Shown: positions 1 through 5,691, counted from the stretch's first letter. The stretch: 6,453 nucleotides of DNA from an uncultured Plesiomonas sp. (GCA_947071955.1 CAMTGL010000121.1:1-6453); one strand, 5' to 3'. Numbers and translations are program-made. The notes: a model not told the origin generated them from the letters alone.

Positions 1-728
1 ATATTGAGTTCCGTAACGTGACTTTTACCTATCCGACCAAAGAAAATCCTGCGCTGAAAAATATCAATTTTACAGTGCGGGCCGGAAAAACGGTGGCACT
101 GGTGGGGCGTTCTGGTTCGGGGAAATCAACCATTGCAAACTTGTTGACCCGTTTTTACGACATTCAGTCGGGTGAGATCCTGATGGATGGGCATGAATTA
201 CGTGAATACAAGCTGGCTGATTTGCGAAATCAAGTAGCACTGGTTTCCCAGCAAGTTCATCTGTTCAATGACACTGTGGCCAATAATATTGCCTATGCTC
301 GCACGGAACAATACAGCCGTGAGCATATCGAGCAGGCGGCCGAGATTGCACATGCGGCTGAATTTATCCAGAAAATGGATCAAGGCTTTGACACTGTAGT
401 TGGTGAAAACGGCGTGCTGCTTTCTGGTGGTCAGCGCCAGCGGATTGCCATTGCGCGTGCGTTGCTGCGTGATTGCCCAATTCTAATTCTTGATGAGGCA
501 ACCTCAGCGCTAGATACCGAATCAGAGCGTGCTATTCAGTCAGCATTAGATGAACTGCAAAAGAACCGGACTGCACTGGTGATTGCGCACCGTTTATCGA
601 CCATTGAAAGCGCCGATGAAATTTTAGTGATTGATGAAGGCGAGATTGTTGAGCGTGGTCAACATGCTGAATTACTGGCAAAAGAGGGCGCTTATGCCCA
701 GTTGCACAGAATGCAGTTTGGGGTGTAA
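1..728 (+). CDS. msbA: Lipid A export ATP-binding/permease protein MsbA, C-terminal part (5' end outside window)
   Basis: This is the nucleotide-binding domain of MsbA, the homodimeric inner-membrane ABC flippase that moves lipid A-core from the cytoplasmic to the periplasmic leaflet. The reading frame is open from codon 3-5, reading IEFRNVTFTYP, so the GTG at 18 is an internal valine and not a start. About 241 residues are visible; the family is about 580 residues, so the transmembrane half lies upstream. The Walker A motif GRSGSGKST is at nt 105-131, the Q-loop (VSQ) near 243-251, the ABC signature LSGGQ at 420-434, Walker B ILILDE at 480-497 and the H-loop histidine at 588-590. All catalytic motifs look intact, and the C-terminus (QLHRMQFGV) closely resembles the E. 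coli protein as I remember it. The stop is 8 nt before lpxK, the usual partner, so the two are almost certainly co-transcribed and functionally linked in lipid A assembly. Confidence 0.97.
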   Translation, partial: IEFRNVTFTYPTKENPALKNINFTVRAGKTVALVGRSGSGKSTIANLLTRFYDIQSGEILMDGHELREYKLADLRNQVALVSQQVHLFNDTVANNIAYARTEQYSREHIEQAAEIAHAAEFIQKMDQGFDTVVGENGVLLSGGQRQRIAIARALLRDCPILILDEATSALDTESERAIQSALDELQKNRTALVIAHRLSTIESADEILVIDEGEIVERGQHAELLAKEGAYAQLHRMQFGV

Positions 729-736
729 GACACACC
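722..736 (+). promoter_or_regulatory. Small stem-loop spanning the msbA stop and lpxK start region
   Basis: GGTGT (722-726) can pair with ACACC (732-736) around a 5-nt loop. The stem abuts the lpxK ATG at 737 and involves part of the only purine-rich stretch upstream of it (GGGG, 720-723). No good Shine-Dalgarno sequence is present at normal spacing. A ribosome finishing msbA at 726-728 would melt the stem, so lpxK translation may be coupled to msbA. The pairing is seen in the sequence; the coupling is inference, and a 5-bp stem can arise by chance. Confidence 0.3.
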
Positions 737-1717
737 ATGATTGAGCGTTTGTGGTTTTCCCGTTCACGCTGGTGTTGGTTGTTATTGCCGCTGTCTGGCG
801 TGTTTGCGTTGATCAGCGCAGCACGGCGCAGTGCATTTCGTTTAGGCTGGAAAAAAAGCTGGCGAGCGCCTGTTCCCGTGGTGGTGGTCGGTAATATTAC
901 GGTTGGCGGTAACGGTAAAACACCGATGGTCATCTGGCTGGTGGAGCAGTTGCAAGCTCGCGGGTTTCGGCCCGCCGTGGTCTCACGCGGTTATGGTGGT
1001 CAAGCTACGCAGTATCCGCTGCTGCTCAATGAACACACTCTTGCCACGCAAGCGGGTGATGAACCTGTGTTGATTTACCAGCGCACTGGAGCGCCGGTTG
1101 CTGTTGACCCAAATCGCAGCCGTGCAGTGCAGGCATTGCTGGCTGAACACACTGTTGATGTGATCATTACTGATGATGGTTTACAGCATTATGCACTGGC
1201 ACGTGATGTTGAAATTGTTATTGTTGACGGTCAGCGCCGTTTTGGTAACGGTTTTCTGCTGCCAGCCGGCCCTCTGCGTGAGGGAGTATCGCGTTTAAAA
1301 TCAGTCGATGCGGTGGTCGTCAATGGCGGTGATGCACAACCAAACGAAATTCCGATGCAGCTACAGGCTCACTGTGCGGTTAACCTGCTAACCGGTGAAC
1401 AACGTGCGGTGGATGCGTTACCTGCGACAGTGGCAATGGCCGGTATTGGTCATCCACCCCGCTTTTTTGCCACTTTGCAAACACTGGGCGCGATACCTAT
1501 CCGCTGTGTTGCTTTTGCTGATCATCAGGCATACAGCCAGCAGCAGCTTGCTGGACTGACCTCGGGAGAGCAGGTTTTGCTGATGACAGAAAAAGATGCA
1601 GTGAAATGTCGGCATTTTATTCAGCCAAACTGGTGGTATTTACCGGTTCAGGCCCAGTTGCCGGAAACCGAAGGCAATGCACTTTTGGCGCACATTACGG
1701 CGCAAATCAGCGCGTAG
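737..1717 (+). CDS. lpxK: Tetraacyldisaccharide 4'-kinase LpxK
   Basis: LpxK transfers the gamma phosphate of ATP to the 4' position of the tetraacyldisaccharide 1-phosphate, making lipid IVA on the cytoplasmic face of the inner membrane. The 326-residue length matches the E. coli enzyme (about 328). The N-terminus has a hydrophobic, membrane-associating segment (about residues 13-29) followed by basic residues. A P-loop GGNGKT lies at residues 57-62 after the strand VPVVVVGNITV. Other family landmarks are SRGYGG (83-88), AGDEPVLIYQRT (106-117), TDDGLQH (145-151), RRFGNG (167-172), LPAGPLRE (175-182), GIGHPPRFF (236-244) and MTEKDAVKC (283-291). The ATG at 737 was chosen because MIERLW is where the family begins. 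No strong ribosome binding site precedes it, which suggests coupling to msbA 8 nt upstream. It is the second gene of the msbA-lpxK-ycaR-kdsB unit. Confidence 0.97.
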   Translation: MIERLWFSRSRWCWLLLPLSGVFALISAARRSAFRLGWKKSWRAPVPVVVVGNITVGGNGKTPMVIWLVEQLQARGFRPAVVSRGYGGQATQYPLLLNEHTLATQAGDEPVLIYQRTGAPVAVDPNRSRAVQALLAEHTVDVIITDDGLQHYALARDVEIVIVDGQRRFGNGFLLPAGPLREGVSRLKSVDAVVVNGGDAQPNEIPMQLQAHCAVNLLTGEQRAVDALPATVAMAGIGHPPRFFATLQTLGAIPIRCVAFADHQAYSQQQLAGLTSGEQVLLMTEKDAVKCRHFIQPNWWYLPVQAQLPETEGNALLAHITAQISA

Positions 1718-1738
1718 ATTATAAAAAGGAGATGACGT

Positions 1739-1921
1739 ATGGATCACCGTCTGCTTGAGATTATTGCTTGCCCCGTTTGTAAGGGAAAATTGCAGTATGA
1801 CAAAGAGAAGCAAGAGTTGATTTGCAAATTAGATCGTCTGGTGTATCCCATCACTGAAGGCATTCCGGTATTACTGGAAGTGCGTGCACGTGAGCTGACG
1901 GCAGAAGAGATCTTATCATGA
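1739..1921 (+). CDS. ycaR: Trm112 family protein, YcaR type
   Basis: This is a 60-residue protein of the Trm112/YcaR family (UPF0434). Eukaryotic Trm112 activates several methyltransferases. The bacterial role is not settled, so no reaction is assigned. The start MDHRLLEIIACPVCKGKL contains the CxxC pair (Cys11, Cys14) and a further cysteine at residue 29, with the family ending in EGIPVLL. Whether zinc is bound cannot be judged here: a fourth cysteine ligand is not evident. The ATG at 1739 is preceded by a strong AAGGAG (1726-1731) at 7-nt spacing. It lies 21 nt after lpxK, and its stop overlaps the kdsB start in an ATGA arrangement (1918-1921), implying translational coupling. Small size and position between lpxK and kdsB match the E. 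coli gene, except that ycaQ is missing here. Confidence 0.93.
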   Translation: MDHRLLEIIACPVCKGKLQYDKEKQELICKLDRLVYPITEGIPVLLEVRARELTAEEILS

Positions 1922-2667
1922 GTTTTGTTGCGATCATTCCTGCTCGTTATGCGTCAACCCGTTTACCGGGTAAGCCGCTGGCGGATATCGCTGGAAAGCC
2001 AATGATCTTGCATGTGATGGAAAAAGCACAGCAATCAGGTGCTGAGCGTGTGATTGTGGCAACCGATCATCCTGATGTTGCTGCAGTGGTGATTGCCGCC
2101 GGTGGCGAAGTTTGTATGACACGTGCCGATCACAACTCCGGTACTGAGCGGCTGGCCGAAGTGATTGAGCACTATAATTTTGCCGACGATACGATCATTG
2201 TCAATGTGCAGGGTGATGAGCCGCTGATCCCACCGGTGATTATTCGTCAGGTGGCCAATAATTTGGCACAGGCTGATCAGGCGCGCATGGCTACATTGTC
2301 TGTTCGCATTGAAGACGCTGAAGAGGTGTTTAATCCCAATGCGGTAAAAGTACTGACTGACCAGCAAGGTTATGCACTCTATTTTTCGCGTGCCGCTATT
2401 CCGTGGGATCGCGATAATTTTGCCCGCACGCAAACGCAGATTGGTGATTTTTATCAGCGGCACATTGGCATTTATGCTTATCGGGCCGGCTTTATCCGCC
2501 AGTATGTTAACTGGGCACCAAGCCAGCTTGAGCAAATAGAGAGCCTCGAACAGTTGCGGGTGTTGTGGTATGGCGAAAAAATCCACGTTGCAGTTGCAGA
2601 GCAAGCACCTCCGGCAGGGGTGGATACACAAGAAGATCTGGATAAAGTCCGTCAGATTTTAGCGTGA
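1918..2667 (+). CDS. kdsB: 3-deoxy-manno-octulosonate cytidylyltransferase (CMP-KDO synthetase)
   Basis: KdsB joins CTP and KDO to make CMP-KDO in the cytoplasm, the activated sugar that WaaA adds to lipid IVA. The 249-residue length is that of the family (E. coli about 248). The nucleotide-binding N-terminus IPARYASTRLPGKPL (residues 7-21) holds the conserved Arg10, Arg15 and Lys19. The metal-site motif VQGDEPLI has Asp100. SRAAIPW (157-163), HIGIYAYR (182-189) and LEQIESLEQLRVL (204-216) follow, and GVDT (234-237) supplies the second conserved aspartate, Asp236. The ATG at 1918 overlaps the ycaR stop by one ATGA step; only a weak purine stretch (AGAAGAGA) precedes it, so coupling to ycaR is likely. 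It is the last gene of the operon, followed 27 nt later by an intrinsic terminator. All active-site residues appear intact. Confidence 0.97.
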   Translation: MSFVAIIPARYASTRLPGKPLADIAGKPMILHVMEKAQQSGAERVIVATDHPDVAAVVIAAGGEVCMTRADHNSGTERLAEVIEHYNFADDTIIVNVQGDEPLIPPVIIRQVANNLAQADQARMATLSVRIEDAEEVFNPNAVKVLTDQQGYALYFSRAAIPWDRDNFARTQTQIGDFYQRHIGIYAYRAGFIRQYVNWAPSQLEQIESLEQLRVLWYGEKIHVAVAEQAPPAGVDTQEDLDKVRQILA

Positions 2668-2694
2668 AAAACCAACCTAGCACAGAGTTTGATT

Positions 2695-2721
2695 AAAAAA
2701 CCACCGAGAGGTGGTTTTTTT
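2695..2721 (+). terminator. Intrinsic terminator after kdsB
   Basis: AAAAAACCACC (2695-2705), a GAGA loop and GGTGGTTTTTT (2710-2720) form a perfect 5-bp GC-rich stem extended by A:T pairs and followed by a run of seven T. It stands 27 nt after the kdsB stop and closes the msbA-lpxK-ycaR-kdsB transcription unit. The matching A-run upstream would also give some termination on the reverse strand. Confidence 0.93.
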
Positions 2722-2796
2722 GTTTGATCCCCAGAGTGGAATGAGGTCAGATAAAGAACAAGGGTATTTGACTGACTGGCTCATGGAGGGATTAAC

Positions 2797-3690
2797 ATGG
2801 AGTGCCTAACAGAGGAACTCAGTCTGTTGCTGGGTGAGAAAGTATCGCGTACCGAGATTGTCGGAAAGGGCGCATTTTCAACGGTATTTGCATTATACGA
2901 CAGCAGTAATGCCGCATTCCCTGTGGTTGCAAAAGCCTATCCGATGAAGGGGATGGCTGACAGTGAGATCAGTAAGCTTTCAGTGCTGGCCCGCCATGCT
3001 GTGGTACGCATGCCTGCTATTTATGGTGTACACCATTCAGAGCAAAGCGCAGCGTTTAAAGAGGTGGTTCTGATGGAACGTTTGGCGGGGATCAGCGTGA
3101 CCGCTCCCTGCCGTAGTGCCAACCGTTCAGCGGCACTGAGCGAGCAGATTGCTGATTGCTTATTGAGTTGGCATCGTGTTGATGGCCAAGGTTTATCTGG
3201 GCTGAGCGGTGAATTAAGTGATGTGGCATGGCCGCTCTGGTATCGGCAATATGTAGTCGGTTTATGGTCAGCCATTGAAGAAAACCCCGCCTTTTGTGAC
3301 TATGCCGAACGCATTGTGCTATACCGTTCACTGGAGCGCTATGATCAGTTTTTTTCCGAGTTTGATGATGCATCTGTACTGGTACACGGTGATTTCAAGC
3401 TGCGTAATTTGCTTAAAGATGCAAAAACCGATCAACTGATTGCTGCTATTGATCCCGGCCCGATGCAGTGTGCGCCGCGTGAGTTTGATTTGATTCACCT
3501 TTGCTGTGAACCCTTTGCAGAAAAAGTATTATCAACCTATCTGCAAAGAGCGCCGGTAGCCGAACAGTTTGCAGCACGCCGTTGGTTGTACAAAGTGTGG
3601 AATGAGGTGGCGTGCGGGTTGAAAAAAGGAAAACTGGATCACAGTATGTTTGCGATATACAGCAAACTGCTTACCCCATGGTTAGAGTAA
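2797..3690 (+). CDS. ycbJ: YcbJ-like protein, aminoglycoside phosphotransferase / kinase-like fold
   Basis: This 297-residue protein belongs to the aminoglycoside-phosphotransferase-like kinase superfamily and sits in the place of E. coli ycbJ, between kdsB and the reverse-strand elyC. Its length equals that of E. coli YcbJ as I recall it, and the C-terminal stretch YLQRAPVAEQF...RRWLY is very close. The kinase landmarks look complete: a glycine-rich loop GKGAFSTVF (residues 23-31), the ATP-binding lysine in VVAKAYP (Lys46), a candidate ion-pair glutamate (Glu57), the catalytic loop HGDFKLRN (197-204, with Asp199 and Asn204) and the metal-binding aspartate in DPG (219-221). The substrate is unknown, and antibiotic resistance should not be assumed. 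The ATG at 2797 follows GGAGG (2785-2789) with 7-nt spacing. It lies beyond the kdsB terminator, so it should have its own promoter, but no convincing one is seen at 2722-2785. It is convergent with elyC, 24 nt away. Confidence 0.85.
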   Translation: MECLTEELSLLLGEKVSRTEIVGKGAFSTVFALYDSSNAAFPVVAKAYPMKGMADSEISKLSVLARHAVVRMPAIYGVHHSEQSAAFKEVVLMERLAGISVTAPCRSANRSAALSEQIADCLLSWHRVDGQGLSGLSGELSDVAWPLWYRQYVVGLWSAIEENPAFCDYAERIVLYRSLERYDQFFSEFDDASVLVHGDFKLRNLLKDAKTDQLIAAIDPGPMQCAPREFDLIHLCCEPFAEKVLSTYLQRAPVAEQFAARRWLYKVWNEVACGLKKGKLDHSMFAIYSKLLTPWLE

Positions 3691-3714
3691 ACACTGTAGG
3701 TTATAATGCACGCG

Positions 3715-4470
3715 TTATAACGCTGATTTAAGCGTTAACCACCATTCTCCGAGTAATTCATACCATGCCCGTTCGCTGCGCTCTATATAGGCTGCTGCGG
3801 GCAGGTATTGTTCCCAAAAGTTACCTTTTCCCTCGGAAGAGAGCTGATTTGCGGGTGCCGGAATCGGGTGCATACCGTTTTCAGCAAACAAGCGAATAGC
3901 ACGTGGCATATGGCTGGCCGAAGTGACCAAAACGGCCGGCTGGTTGTTAATCAATGCTTTCATTGCAACGGCTTCATCTTCAGTATCACGCGGTGTTTCA
4001 ATTAAAATCATATCCTCTTTTGGAACACCTAGACTTGATGCAACCTGTGCCGCTACGCGTGCACTGCTGACCTCTGATGCTGAAGGTGCACCACTAAATA
4101 CCAGTTTTGCTTTCGGGTGCATACGGTAAATGCGTATTCCCTCGGCGATGCGGGCTAGGGTATTACGGCCAACTTGTGAACTTGGTGGAAGCAGTGGGTC
4201 ATATATGTAAGAGCCTCCGAGCACCAAAACATAGCTGATTTCACCGCTGGGTTGATAAACCGGAAACTGATCTTCGCGCGGTTTGAGCAAGCGGTCAGCG
4301 ATAGGTTCACTTGAGAGCATCAATAAAGCACACCAACTCAGCGTGATCATCCACCGCCCGCTACGCTGCCAGCGGCTGAACCACAGCAACAATAACCCGA
4401 CAAGCATTATCAGAATAATGCTCGGTAAGGGCATCAGCAGAGCACCAATGACTTTTTTTAACTCGAACAT
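3715..4470 (-). CDS. elyC: Envelope biogenesis factor ElyC (SanA/YdcF, DUF218 family)
   Basis: The 251-residue product resembles E. coli ElyC (YcbC, about 259 residues) throughout, starting MFELKKVIGALLMPLP. ElyC is an inner-membrane protein implicated in peptidoglycan and envelope biogenesis at low temperature; its biochemical activity is not established. Two N-terminal membrane segments are visible (about residues 11-31 and 38-54), followed by a DUF218 domain. Family motifs are VLVLGGSY (81-88), GRNTLARIAEGIRIYR (101-116), KLVFSG (122-127), the acidic TEDEA (163-167), VTSASHMPRA (182-191) and PAPANQL (204-210). The start is set by AAGGA (4480-4476 on the reverse strand) 5 nt before the ATG at 4470-4468. 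The stop (3717-3715) is 24 nt from the convergent ycbJ stop. The same orientation relative to kdsB and ycbJ is known from E. coli, where cmoM follows; here cmoM is absent. Confidence 0.93.
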   Translation of the reverse strand: MFELKKVIGALLMPLPSIILIMLVGLLLLWFSRWQRSGRWMITLSWCALLMLSSEPIADRLLKPREDQFPVYQPSGEISYVLVLGGSYIYDPLLPPSSQVGRNTLARIAEGIRIYRMHPKAKLVFSGAPSASEVSSARVAAQVASSLGVPKEDMILIETPRDTEDEAVAMKALINNQPAVLVTSASHMPRAIRLFAENGMHPIPAPANQLSSEGKGNFWEQYLPAAAYIERSERAWYELLGEWWLTLKSAL

Positions 4471-4480
4471 ACGGTTCCTT

Positions 4481-4824
4481 AAAAAACATTCCCGTAAATA
4501 TAATAATGTATGCTATTGAAAAATATAACTGTATTGCATAATTACTTCACTCTTACGGCTTTTTTGCGAGGAAGATAGAGGTTTTTACTGCATTAGAGGG
4601 GGATTTTACCTAAGAAAAGGGCGGTTACCATAAATAGAGATTGAGCAGCGCTAGTAAATACTCCGTATGTCAATACATAGAGTGTATGAATAAAGACTAT
4701 ATGATGCGGATATAAAGTATTTATTAAGTTTAAAAGTGCCTTAATACATTCACATTCATTATATAAATAAATAATGTTAGTAAAACGAAAGTAATAAGAC
4801 ACATAGTTTTAATTTTTGCAGATT
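4481..4824. other. AT-rich intergenic stretch behind elyC, no supported gene
   Basis: These roughly 340 bases between the elyC ribosome binding site and a terminator-like hairpin cluster are clearly AT-richer than the flanking genes. They presumably hold the elyC promoter at the left end, but no clear -35/-10 pair could be picked. The longest open frame (reverse, 4802-4593, 69 codons) begins at a GTG without a Shine-Dalgarno sequence and is probably chance or a decayed remnant. Short inverted repeats around 4667-4690 (TATGT/ACATA and ATACA/TGTAT) are too small to interpret. No remnant of cmoM or of a transposase is recognised. Confidence 0.6.
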
Positions 4825-4882
4825 AAAAAACCTAAAACAGCGTGATAACAGAGGTGTCAGCACCTGTTTTTAGGTGTTTTTT
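4825..4882. terminator. Cluster of overlapping terminator hairpins, probably bidirectional
   Basis: On the forward strand AGGTG (4852-4856), CACCT (4861-4865) and AGGTG (4872-4876) allow two mutually exclusive hairpins. One pairs the first two elements, followed by GTTTTT; the other pairs the last two, followed by six T (4877-4882). A larger stem pairs CCTAAAACAG (4831-4840) with CTGTTTTTAGG (4864-4874), with one bulged base. Read on the reverse strand the large stem ends in six T (4830-4825), a good intrinsic terminator for the small gene whose stop is at 4951, about 70 nt away. The forward version has no recognised gene upstream to serve. Confidence 0.7.
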
Positions 4883-4950
4883 ATTCACTGGGTAAAATTA
4901 AGTTGAGTGAGCTAATATGCTTAAAGGAAAATAAGTTAGATTAATCAGCC

Positions 4951-5139
4951 CTAGTAAGGCGTGGTATAGTTCAGCAAGTGTAATATCACGCTAGGGTTTT
5001 TCCTGAAGGTGACTTCAATGATCAGATCAAAAATGGTCAGCAACACAAAGACACTCAATAAAACGATGAGTACTCGAAGTGTAAACCGGCTACAGAGCAA
5101 GTAAACAGCAGACTTCAGATAATGGCTTCCAGAAAACAT
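4951..5139 (-). CDS. Small single-pass membrane protein of unknown function (62 aa)
   Basis: I do not recognise this 62-residue product. It begins MFSGSHYLKSAVYLL and has one strongly hydrophobic segment at about residues 21-43 (LRVLIVLLSVFVLLTIFDLI and onward), with Asp38 and Glu42 at its end. A short basic stretch (Arg46, Lys47) and a further moderately hydrophobic tail ending in Tyr-Thr-Thr-Pro-Tyr follow. There are no cysteine pairs, lipobox or known motif. The case for a real gene is the strong ribosome binding site AAGGAG (reverse strand 5150-5145) 5 nt before the ATG, plus a terminator-like structure 70 nt past the stop. It is divergent from the histidine decarboxylase gene and shares the region between them. 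The product would sit in the inner membrane. It could be a regulator or partner of a membrane protein, a toxin-like small protein, or a truncated remnant of a larger membrane protein. Function unknown. Confidence 0.65.
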   Translation of the reverse strand: MFSGSHYLKSAVYLLCSRFTLRVLIVLLSVFVLLTIFDLIIEVTFRKNPSVILHLLNYTTPY

Positions 5140-5151
5140 AACAGCTCCTTC
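5140..5151 (-). promoter_or_regulatory. Strong ribosome binding site of the small membrane-protein gene
   Basis: The reverse strand reads GAAGGAGCTGTT immediately before the ATG at 5139-5137. AAGGAG is a near-complete match to the anti-Shine-Dalgarno sequence, with a 5-nt spacer. In this AT-rich tract such a perfect signal ahead of a 62-codon frame is the main reason for calling the gene. Confidence 0.75.
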
Positions 5152-5371
5152 TACATAGTGCGCTTAATCACTATTGTTATGTTGAGGTTTCATAGCACTG
5201 CCTATTAAATAATATTCCCATGTAAAAATAAAGATAATTAAACAAGCTGTAACAAAATGATGTGTTCACAAGATAATAATCAGGCTTATAGCGTAGTTTT
5301 TTTGGTGGATTAGTCTTTTTATCCGTACTTGATCTGGCTGGCTAGGTAGATTAAGTAATTTTAGTGAAGAT

Positions 5372-5405
5372 ATTTTTCATTGTGAAAAATGACATGTTAC
5401 ATGTC
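5372..5405. promoter_or_regulatory. Two abutting perfect inverted repeats, possible operators
   Basis: ATTTTTCA (5372-5379), TTG and TGAAAAAT (5383-5390) form a perfect 8-bp inverted repeat. It is followed without a gap by GACATG (5391-5396), TTA and CATGTC (5400-5405), a perfect 6-bp inverted repeat, also with a 3-nt centre. Neither is followed by a T-run, so they do not look like terminators. They lie 17-50 nt upstream of a candidate -35 element and about 290 nt before hdcA, as expected for binding sites of one or two dimeric regulators. The element TTACATGT recurs in inverted orientation at 5491-5498. The symmetry is seen; the operator role is inference. Confidence 0.5.
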
Positions 5406-5421
5406 GCCTGATTTTTGACTA

Positions 5422-5449
5422 TTTACCTGGTTTTTAAGTTTATTATAAA
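5422..5449 (+). promoter_or_regulatory. Candidate sigma-70 promoter for hdcA
   Basis: TTTACC (5422-5427, 4 of 6 matches to TTGACA) and TATAAA (5444-5449, 5 of 6 to TATAAT) are separated by 16 nt. TTGACT (5415-5420) upstream is a better -35 but fits only weaker -10 sequences. Transcription from here would give a leader of roughly 235 nt before hdcA. In such AT-rich DNA false matches are common, so this is only a candidate. Confidence 0.3.
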
Positions 5450-5609
5450 TTAGGTTGGATTAATTTACTTATGGTTGAGTGAGAGAAGTAACATGTAAAT
5501 AAATTCACTGTAATTTATAGGTTGATGGGGAAAATAAATACTCATTTACATCATGAATGTTTTGATTACGCTTAAATTTTTAGCCTTGATAAAAGCGTGA
5601 CTGGTCTCA

Positions 5610-5650
5610 CAAACTGATATCTGTACTGCCGTATTTTAACTCTCAGTTTG
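5610..5650 (+). promoter_or_regulatory. Stem-loop in the hdcA leader
   Basis: CAAACTGA (5610-5617) and TCAGTTTG (5643-5650) form a perfect 8-bp stem around a 25-nt loop, and the stem can be extended by TCA/TGA with one bulged base. It ends 28 nt before the Shine-Dalgarno sequence of hdcA (GAGGA, 5679-5683). It has no T-run and is not a terminator. It may affect mRNA stability or translation of hdcA. It matches no riboswitch class that I recognise. Confidence 0.4.
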
Positions 5651-5691
5651 ATGAAGAACACGTATTCGTATTTAAAATGAGGATGTATAAA

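Larger units (their letters stand above)
5152..5691. other. Divergent AT-rich control region and hdcA leader
   Basis: This 540-nt stretch lies between the reverse-strand small gene and the forward histidine decarboxylase gene and carries no convincing coding region. It is strongly AT-rich with stops in all frames. It holds the two abutting palindromes, a candidate promoter and a leader stem-loop listed separately. Two tiny forward frames are present: 15 codons at 5553-5600 and 9 codons at 5651-5680. Neither has a good ribosome binding site or histidine codons of the kind expected for a histidine-sensing leader peptide. The promoter of the reverse gene should also lie here, but no clear one is seen. 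Confidence 0.6.

Noticed and set aside
532..933. Reverse-strand frame of 133 codons across the msbA/lpxK junction
   Set aside because: Antisense to two strongly conserved genes, with a low-complexity Thr/Pro/Gln-rich product lacking any family likeness.
2035..2631. Reverse-strand frame of 198 codons opposite kdsB
   Set aside because: It lies entirely antisense to a clearly conserved kdsB, and its product shows no recognisable domain; it is a shadow of the real gene.
2724..2755. TTGATC ... GATAAA as a ycbJ promoter
   Set aside because: The spacer is 20 nt and both elements match only partly, and no better pair was found.
3700..3721. Inverted repeat GTTATAA/TTATAAC between ycbJ and elyC as a terminator
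   Set aside because: The stem is almost all A:T, has no T-run after it on either strand and overlaps the elyC stop; too weak to call.
4593..4802. Reverse-strand open frame of 69 codons with a hydrophobic second half
   Set aside because: It starts at GTG with only A/T-rich sequence upstream and no Shine-Dalgarno, lies in AT-rich DNA where such frames arise by chance, and resembles nothing I recognise. A decayed gene remnant remains possible.
4646..4957. Near-repeat CAGCGCTAGTAA (4646) and CAGCCCTAGTAA (4946) as insertion boundaries
   Set aside because: Only 11 of 12 bases match, with no similarity in the flanks, and the second copy covers the stop of the small gene; chance is likely.
5261..5270. 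TGTGTTCACA as a CRP or FNR site
   Set aside because: The half-site spacing is wrong for CRP (needs six between TGTGA and TCACA) and the sequence does not fit the FNR pattern.
5553..5600. 15-codon forward frame as an hdcA leader peptide
   Set aside because: It has no ribosome binding site at usable spacing and no histidine codons, so a histidine-attenuation role is not supported.
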